DNA of 9,150 nt from Pseudomonadota bacterium (GTDB lineage Bacteria; Pseudomonadota; Alphaproteobacteria; Micropepsales; Micropepsaceae), in the NCBI GenBank assembly GCA_021817355.1, contig JAKAVI010000353.1, forward strand, positions 1,563 through 10,712, in the 5' to 3' direction. The translations under genes were made by a program, and so were the position numbers. The notes beneath the pieces were generated by a model. It was not told the DNA's origin. It saw only the letters and a list, made by a program, of their open reading frames with translations, and did no database searches. Every line of letters starts with the position of its first letter. Positions within the stretch are counted from its first letter, which is position 1. Below, one piece after another: positions 8,415 through 9,150 of the stretch.

Positions 8415-8424
8415 ATAGTGGCCC

Positions 8425-9150
8425 TCAGGCCGGCTGGTAGGCAGCCGCAAGGCTGGTCTTAACGATGCGATCGATCGCGATCAGCTCTTCAAGAAGTCTG
8501 GGAACATCCTTCAAGTGGAGCATGTTGGGGCCATCAGATGGAGCATGGTCGGGATCTTGATGGACTTCAATAAATACCCCGGCGACACCAGCGGCGACTG
8601 CTGCACGAGCGATATATGGCGCCATTTCGCGATTGCCCCCGGATGAACTGCCCTGCCCGCCGGGCTTCTGGACGGCGTGGGTGGCATCGATGATTACTGG
8701 GGCTCCATAGGAAGCCATTACCGGCAATCCAGTTATATCGACAATGAGAGCGTTATAGCCAAAGCTTGAGCCGCGCTCGGTTACAAGCACGTTGCGATTG
8801 CCTGTCGCCGTGATTTTGCTGATCACATTTTTCATATCCCATGGAGCGAGAAACTGGCCCTTTTTGACGTTCACAACTTTTCCGGTCTGTGCTGCAGCAA
8901 CCAAGAGGTCCGTCTGTCGGCACAAAAAGGCCGGGATCTGGAGTATATCTACGACTTCACCGACCGCAGGACACTGCTGACGCTCATGTACATCGGTCAG
9001 AACTGCGAGGCCCAGGCTCTCACGAATCTCGGCAAAGATAGGTAGTGAAGATTTCAGACCCAATCCTCTCTGAGCATTGCCAGCCGTGCGATTCGCCTTA
9101 TCAAAGCTAGTTTTGTAGACAAGACCTAAGCCGGTGCGATCTGCCAAGAT
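8425..9150 (-). CDS. kdsA: 3-deoxy-D-manno-octulosonate 8-phosphate synthase, C-terminal 241 residues; gene runs off the right edge
   Basis: KdsA condenses phosphoenolpyruvate with arabinose 5-phosphate to Kdo 8-phosphate, the committed step to Kdo of lipopolysaccharide. The fragment begins at the active-site region KTSFDKANR (fragment residues 13-21). It continues with TDVHE (52-56), QIPAFLCRQTDL (71-82), NVKKGQF (94-100), VTERGSSFGYN and DATHAVQKPGG, and then FIEVHQDPDHAPSDGPNM with the DPDHAPSDGPN loop. About 40-50 N-terminal residues are missing by comparison with the E. coli protein, including the position that separates metal-dependent from metal-independent enzymes, so that class cannot be decided here. 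The frame is open through base 9150. A TTG at 9147 is only an internal codon, not a start. Confidence 0.97.
   Translation of the reverse strand: MLADRTGLGLVYKTSFDKANRTAGNAQRGLGLKSSLPIFAEIRESLGLAVLTDVHERQQCPAVGEVVDILQIPAFLCRQTDLLVAAAQTGKVVNVKKGQFLAPWDMKNVISKITATGNRNVLVTERGSSFGYNALIVDITGLPVMASYGAPVIIDATHAVQKPGGQGSSSGGNREMAPYIARAAVAAGVAGVFIEVHQDPDHAPSDGPNMLHLKDVPRLLEELIAIDRIVKTSLAAAYQPA

Noticed and set aside
8431..8447. CGGCTG/CAGCCG stem at the convergent ends of the MAPEG gene and kdsA
   Set aside because: Six-pair stem with no T run after it on either strand, and it lies inside kdsA; a terminator cannot be supported.
7977..8450. 157-codon minus-strand frame opposite the MAPEG gene
   Set aside because: It covers the well-supported MAPEG gene in antisense, overlaps the kdsA end, and its hydrophilic product has no recognisable fold.

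Overview
The window looks like chromosomal housekeeping DNA from an alphaproteobacterium. The evidence is the gene order kdsA – eno – ftsB – pdhA – pdhB – pdhC – lpdA, an E1-beta subunit with its own N-terminal lipoyl domain (known from Rhizobium, Sinorhizobium and Zymomonas relatives), and a clustered GANTC pair (the CcrM methylation site) just upstream of ftsB. The order cannot be named from the sequence alone. I see no mobile element, integrase, tRNA, rRNA or CRISPR array. Coding density is very high; the longest non-coding stretch is 142 bases.

Layout from the right end: a kdsA fragment (minus strand, cut by the window edge) converges on a small plus-strand MAPEG-family membrane protein gene. 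That gene is divergent from eno. From eno leftwards everything is on the minus strand and closely packed: eno, a 73-residue basic protein I do not recognise, the divisome protein gene ftsB, then pdhA, pdhB, a GFA/CENP-V-family zinc protein gene, pdhC, a DUF3667-type zinc-ribbon membrane protein gene, and the first 130 codons of lpdA.

The genes form a metabolic unit. Enolase makes phosphoenolpyruvate, which is used by KdsA (lipid A/Kdo synthesis) and, via pyruvate, by the pyruvate dehydrogenase complex (E1-alpha, E1-beta, E2, E3). The pdh genes are joined by overlaps or gaps of 1 to 24 bases, so they are almost certainly co-transcribed. Two extra genes, GFA between pdhB and pdhC and DUF3667 between pdhC and lpdA, are spliced tightly into this operon, each with its own good ribosome binding site.

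The most unusual features are: (1) a perfect 42-bp in-frame tandem duplication inside pdhB, doubling a 14-residue piece of the conserved C-terminal domain; (2) the two non-canonical genes nested in the pdh operon; (3) a perfect inverted repeat carrying two GANTC sites in the presumed ftsB promoter, where the transcript might be leaderless; (4) A7 and G7 homopolymers in the GFA gene, the first placed so that a one-base slip would fuse GFA to E2. I did not find a clear new defence, mobile or biosynthetic system.
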